From assembly GCF_008123965.1 (NCBI RefSeq), contig NZ_VSTH01000047.1, positions 72,286-136,285 on the forward strand: DNA of 64,000 nt. The letters run 5' to 3'. Below are positions 60,532-64,000 of this stretch, piece by piece (positions within the stretch are counted from its first letter, which is position 1; every line of letters starts with the position of its first letter). The position numbers and the translations under genes are program-made. The notes beneath the pieces were generated by a model, which was given only the letters and a program-made list of their open reading frames with translations, made no database searches and was not told the origin of the DNA. This DNA is from Bradyrhizobium hipponense (lineage in GTDB: Bacteria; Pseudomonadota; Alphaproteobacteria; Rhizobiales; Xanthobacteraceae).

Positions 60532-60924
60532 TCACTTGGTCGCCTTGACGATCACCTTGCCGATGACGGTCTCGGCTTCGCCCTGCACCTTCGCGGATAG
60601 TGTGACCTGGTAGCGGCCGGCCATCGGCAAATCGGTCTTGAATGTGTAGACGCCGGGCTCCTTCGACGGCAGCGGGGCGACCGCGGACTCCATCTCGGCC
60701 ATGCCGTCCGGAGCCATGTCCACGCGCGTCTTGAAGATGACCGCGTCCGGCACCGTCTTGCCGGTCTGCTTGTTGGTCAGGCGAACCGCGAGCGTGACGT
60801 CGTCGCCCTTCTTCAGCTCCGGATTGACCGGCTCGAAGGCATAGTCGCCGGCGCCCGCCATGGCGGCGGAAGCGACGAGCGAAAGGGTGGCGGCAACAGC
60901 CGCGGTGCTCAGTTTCGAAAGCAT
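60532..60924 (-). CDS. Secreted FixH/YtkA-like protein
   Basis: The 130-aa product has a signal peptide (LSTAAVAATLSLVASAAMAG) and an immunoglobulin-like FixH/YtkA domain (KKGDDVTLAVRLTNKQTGK; PLPSKEPGVYTFKTDLPMAG). Such domains often accompany copper transport proteins. AGGAA precedes the ATG. It is the gene ahead of cusB in the same direction. Confidence 0.85.
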   Translation of the reverse strand: MLSKLSTAAVAATLSLVASAAMAGAGDYAFEPVNPELKKGDDVTLAVRLTNKQTGKTVPDAVIFKTRVDMAPDGMAEMESAVAPLPSKEPGVYTFKTDLPMAGRYQVTLSAKVQGEAETVIGKVIVKATK

Positions 60925-61020
60925 CGATTGTTCCTCATGATCTGTTCTCGGCCGTGGCGCCGTCAGCGCACACGTCAGTCGTCGCACGCAGACGTGCTGC
61001 GTGCGTCGCGTCTTGCGAGA

Positions 61021-61389
61021 TCAGACTCGAGGAGGTCGGAAGGGAGGACTGCCGCCGCGGACGGAGACGACCTGATCGGCGGGGATGACGATCTTGCTCG
61101 CCAGGATAGCGAGAAATACGAAATCAACGGCCCTGATGTCGTCGAGCACGAGCGTCCCACCGGCGCAACAGAAACCCATACCGCATTTGTAGCCGGCGGC
61201 GGGGGAGTTCGTTCCCTTCATGTCGTCCGGGCAGCACTCGTCCATCGACATGGCGGCATCGCCGCTCATGTGCATGCCCGTCTGCGTGTCATCCGACGCC
61301 ATCGCGAGGCCCGCAGCCGACGTGCCGACCGGCAGCATCGCCAGCGAGACGGCGATCGCGAATGCCAGGATGGTACGGACGAACCGCAT
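61021..61389 (-). CDS. Secreted Cys/Met/His-rich protein, probably metal-binding
   Basis: The 122-aa product has a signal peptide (FVRTILAFAIAVSLAMLPVG). A metal-ligand-rich part (TGMHMSGDAAMSMDECCPDD; CGMGFCCAGG) is followed by a short hydrophobic end. It is probably a periplasmic copper-binding protein. It is the first gene of the cus block on this strand, directly behind an FNR/FixK box. Confidence 0.75.
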   Translation of the reverse strand: MRFVRTILAFAIAVSLAMLPVGTSAAGLAMASDDTQTGMHMSGDAAMSMDECCPDDMKGTNSPAAGYKCGMGFCCAGGTLVLDDIRAVDFVFLAILASKIVIPADQVVSVRGGSPPFRPPRV

Positions 61390-61429
61390 CGTTAATTACT
61401 TACCTCTCGGGCCGGGACAGAGCCTGATT

Positions 61430-61470
61430 AGCATATCCCGGCCCCGGATACAGTCCTTGATCCCGGTCAA
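61430..61470 (-). promoter_or_regulatory. FNR/FixK-type box and -10 region ahead of the copper block
   Basis: TTGATCCCGGTCAA (61457-61470) matches TTG(A/C)-N6-(T/G)CAA and reads as CTTGACCGGGATCAAG on the minus strand. A -10-like TATGCT (61430-61435) lies about 29 bases centre to centre downstream, so the box would be near -40 of a start at about 61424. The first start codon follows at 61389. This is a class II arrangement. Confidence 0.65.
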
Positions 61471-61553
61471 GCATCCGTGAGCTGACGTTTGCCGCGGTGC
61501 CACAGGTGCAAAGACCTGAAAGCCATTTTTTAACTATGATTTCGGTGGTTGCT

Positions 61554-62774
61554 CTATCCGCCCTCGATGCGAGACGACGCCTGCGGAGGCCTTGCCCGGT
61601 CTGTACGAAGCAGCATCAGCGCAAAGAACGCGGAAACCGAGGCTAGCGCGCTGATCCACAGCGCGGCGCTGCCGATGTGCTCCACCATCAGTCCCAGTGT
61701 CAACGGCGCGGCGGCACCGGTTAGTCGAGACGGGAGCGAAATCATGCCGACGCGCTTTCCGAATCCGAGGGGTCCAAACAACACCAACGGCAGGGTGCCA
61801 CGCGCGATTGTGATGATGCCGTTGCCCGCTCCGTAGAGGATCGCGTAGACCGGCGCGAAGAGAGAGCCACCTGCGATCAGCGCGACGACACCGATCGGAT
61901 TCATCAGAGCCGCCAGCCGCGCCGAGAGAAGCGGATGAAACCGGCCGAGCCATCCGGCTTCGATGAGACGAGCGCCGACCTGGGCAGGACCGACCAATGT
62001 TCCTGCGAGCAGAGCTTGAGCGGGCGTCGCTCCAAACGCCACCAGCATCGAAGGCAGGATCGCCGAAACTCCAGAGCTGACGAAGCTTGCCGCCGCAAAC
62101 ATGTAGGCGAGCACGCCCATCGCAAAGGTCTCGTTTCGGCGCTCAGCAAATTGGCTCGCGCCTGAGGCGGATCGAGAATCCTGTTCCAGCGGCGTCGCAC
62201 GCGGCAACGAAAGATTGAGAGGCAGTGCGAAGCAGATGTGGACCGCTGCCCAGATCTGGCAGGCCACACGCCAGCCGTACTCGGCATCCAACCAAGTCGT
62301 AAGCGGCCAGCCGAGAGTGCTCGCGAAGCCGGCAATCAAAGTAATCCCGGTGATCGATTTACGAGCTCCGGTGCCGTGAATGCGGGCGAGCGTCGCGAAT
62401 GCCGCCTCATAAAGACCCATGCCCATGCCGATCCCGAGCATCATCCACGCCGCGATCAGCACCGTCAGGCCGTGGGCAGCGGACAGCAACAGCAAGCCTG
62501 ACGCAAAGACGGCGTTTGAGATCGCGAGCAGACTGCGTCCCCCAAACCTGTCGATCGCATGACCGACACGCGGGCCAAGAAGCCCCGAGAGAACGAGCGC
62601 AGCTGAGAGTGCCCCGAACACGTAAGTCGGCGCGAGATCGAGATCCCGCGCAATCGGCACGGCGAGGATGGCAGGAAGATAGTAGCTCGACGCCCACGCA
62701 ATGGTTTGCGTGGTGCCGAGTGCGATGACGGCGCCGAGCGGGCCTGTGGCTCGGCCCGTGAAGACTGGCTTCAT
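61554..62774 (-). CDS. MFS transporter next to an ArsO-like flavoprotein
   Basis: The 406-aa transporter has 12 predicted helices and the MFS loop GPRVGHAIDRFGGR. It overlaps the upstream flavoprotein gene by four bases, which places it in the same unit. MFS pumps in this position occur in arsenic gene islands. The substrate (possibly an arsenic compound) is inferred from context. The start MKPVFTGRA at 62774 is chosen; the longer frame lies inside the flavoprotein gene. Confidence 0.85.
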   Translation of the reverse strand: MKPVFTGRATGPLGAVIALGTTQTIAWASSYYLPAILAVPIARDLDLAPTYVFGALSAALVLSGLLGPRVGHAIDRFGGRSLLAISNAVFASGLLLLSAAHGLTVLIAAWMMLGIGMGMGLYEAAFATLARIHGTGARKSITGITLIAGFASTLGWPLTTWLDAEYGWRVACQIWAAVHICFALPLNLSLPRATPLEQDSRSASGASQFAERRNETFAMGVLAYMFAAASFVSSGVSAILPSMLVAFGATPAQALLAGTLVGPAQVGARLIEAGWLGRFHPLLSARLAALMNPIGVVALIAGGSLFAPVYAILYGAGNGIITIARGTLPLVLFGPLGFGKRVGMISLPSRLTGAAAPLTLGLMVEHIGSAALWISALASVSAFFALMLLRTDRARPPQASSRIEGG

Positions 62775-64000
62775 GAACAACCACACCCCGAAGCGCCTGA
62801 CGCCTTCGCCGTTTCGTTGGCGACGCAGCAGGCCGACGCGTCCTCCCTCGCCGGCCCGCCGCAACATCCTGCCTCTGTCTCGACGCCACCGCGCGTGCAG
62901 ACGCCGGTCTCGGGCAGCACGAGTTCAACCCTTGCCGCGGCCAGCTTGTCGCCGGCGATATCGGCCGCGATCGAACGGACCTGCTCATAGCCGGTTATCA
63001 TGAGAAAGGTCGGCGCGCGACCGTACGATTTCATGCCGGCCAAGTAGAACCCCGGCTCATCATGCGCGAGCTCGCGCGCACCGTGCGGGCGAACCGTGCC
63101 GCAGCTGTGCTCGTTGGGATCGATGAGCTGCGCCAGGGCGACTGGCGCGTCGATCGCCGGATCAAGCCGCAGGCGCAGCTCCGACAAGAACGAAAAGTCG
63201 GGACGGAACCCCGTTGATACGATCAATTCGTCCACGACCACGCTTCGCGCCTCGCAGCAGGCGCCGGCCGAAATTCTAAGGCGGCCTTCGGATTGCGAAA
63301 GATGCGTGGCGGCGAATTCGGTCTCTACCGTGATTTTTCCGGCGGCGACGAGCGCGGCGAAGGCGGAGCCCAATTCGCCACGTGCGGCCAGCTTGTCATT
63401 GCGGCCGCCGCCGAAGGCCTTCGCGGGATCGGCGCCGCGCAACAGCCAGATCGGCTGCGTGCCCGGCACCTCATCGGCGAGATGCACGAGTTCGATAAGC
63501 GTGCCAACCGCGGAGTGGCCGGCACCGAGCACGGCAACGATCTTCCCTGCATATCTCGCACGATCCGCGCCCCTCACGTCTGGCATACCGTAGGCGACGC
63601 GGTCAGCGCGCTTCTGCTCGCCGATCGCCGGCAAGCCGTTGCCGCCGGCCGGATTGGGGGAGAACCAGGTGCCGGACACATCGATGACGGCATCCGCGCG
63701 CAGCATTTCGGGGTCCTTGCCGTTCTGATAGCGGATTTCAAACGGCGCTTGCGCGCGCCCTTTCTTCTTCGCCTTGTCGAAACCGACGCGGCTGATCGCC
63801 GTGACGCGGCTCGACGTGCGGATCGTCTCGCGCAGCGGCGTCCGCGTCGCAAGCGGCGTCAGGTATCGGTCGAGCAGTTCGCCGCCGGTTGGATAGGACT
63901 GCGGGTCCGGCGAATTCCATCCCGTCGGCGCGAGCAGCCGCGCCGCGGCTTTGTCGACATTGTATTCCCATGGCGAGAACAGCTGGACGTGCTGCCACTG
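62771..64000 (-). CDS. FAD/NAD(P)-dependent oxidoreductase, ArsO-like (N-terminus outside window)
   Basis: About 409 residues are visible, running off the right edge; no start is reached, and the frame is open to base 64000 (QWQHVQLFSPWEYNVD...). A Rossmann motif VAVLGAGHSAVGT and a C-terminal FAD-type segment (STGFRPDFSFL; AGMKSYGRAPTFLMITGYEQ) mark a flavoprotein monooxygenase/reductase. The tail is Cys-rich (EAGCCGGPA, ASACCVAN, GCGCS), a form seen in ArsO-like proteins of arsenic islands. The role in arsenic redox chemistry is inferred. Confidence 0.82.
   Translation of the reverse strand, partial: QWQHVQLFSPWEYNVDKAAARLLAPTGWNSPDPQSYPTGGELLDRYLTPLATRTPLRETIRTSSRVTAISRVGFDKAKKKGRAQAPFEIRYQNGKDPEMLRADAVIDVSGTWFSPNPAGGNGLPAIGEQKRADRVAYGMPDVRGADRARYAGKIVAVLGAGHSAVGTLIELVHLADEVPGTQPIWLLRGADPAKAFGGGRNDKLAARGELGSAFAALVAAGKITVETEFAATHLSQSEGRLRISAGACCEARSVVVDELIVSTGFRPDFSFLSELRLRLDPAIDAPVALAQLIDPNEHSCGTVRPHGARELAHDEPGFYLAGMKSYGRAPTFLMITGYEQVRSIAADIAGDKLAAARVELVLPETGVCTRGGVETEAGCCGGPAREDASACCVANETAKASGASGCGCS

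Noticed and set aside
1..64000. CRISPR arrays, rRNA or tRNA genes, insertion sequences or phage genes
   Set aside because: I saw no spaced direct-repeat array, no rRNA-like or tRNA-like sequence and no transposase or integrase reading frame; I could not run a covariance search for tRNAs.

Overview
The window looks like chromosomal DNA of a Bradyrhizobium-like alphaproteobacterium (Nitrobacteraceae). It is GC-rich with dense coding. It carries an fdsGBACD formate dehydrogenase operon, a cycHJKL-type cytochrome c maturation operon, a FeuP/FeuQ-type two-component pair, a rhizobial-type Ku protein and Tat-type 'MKRREF' substrate-binding proteins. Palindromic and dispersed intergenic repeats also fit this group. 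The genus is inferred from gene content and protein resemblance, not from a database search.

Left part (1-23,900), mostly core genes. A LysR-type regulator cut by the window edge diverges from fdsG-fdsB-fdsA-fdhD/fdsC-fdsD, a soluble NAD-dependent molybdenum formate dehydrogenase. fdsD overlaps glnE tail to tail. On the minus strand, degP, a response regulator, a sensor kinase and glnE follow each other; tandem hairpins including a terminator separate degP from the regulator. Next come ccmI-ccmE-ccmF-ccmH (cycHJKL) behind an FNR/FixK-like box, two conserved unknown genes, feuP-feuQ, a 51-aa membrane protein, and ku with a small companion gene.

Middle part (24,000-39,900), mixed. It holds a solitary Flp pilin, an orphan ABC substrate-binding protein, a Cache-domain-like protein, a secreted alpha/beta hydrolase, a loose region with mini membrane ORFs, a decayed thiamine-diphosphate enzyme fragment and a palindromic repeat, then an intact ThDP enzyme. 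A triple-GAF histidine kinase, a DHA2-type MFS pump, a YcgN-type Cys-cluster protein, a class A penicillin-binding protein and a DUF1214/DUF1254 pair follow.

Right part (39,900-64,000), accessory. An HxlR regulator diverges from an epoxide hydrolase and a duplicated NTF2-like protein. A long minus-strand run encodes PepSY and DUF1259 proteins, a divergent superoxide dismutase, several small secreted proteins, a LamG/DUF1080-like protein, a GlcG/HbpS protein and a rare fusion of a GMC flavoprotein oxidoreductase with a DUF1080 (3-keto-glycoside hydrolase type) domain. An ATP-grasp-like gene is coupled to a FetAB-type exporter. A copper/silver resistance block follows (DUF411, methyltransferase, cytochrome c, Met-rich miniprotein, CusA, CusB, FixH/YtkA-like, Cys/Met-rich protein), headed by a well-placed FNR/FixK box. 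The window ends in an MFS transporter and a truncated ArsO-like flavoprotein with a Cys-rich tail. The best candidate for an undescribed system is the minus-strand oxidative cluster centred on the GMC-DUF1080 fusion. Next are the paired structured leader repeats at 49.0 and 50.9 kb.
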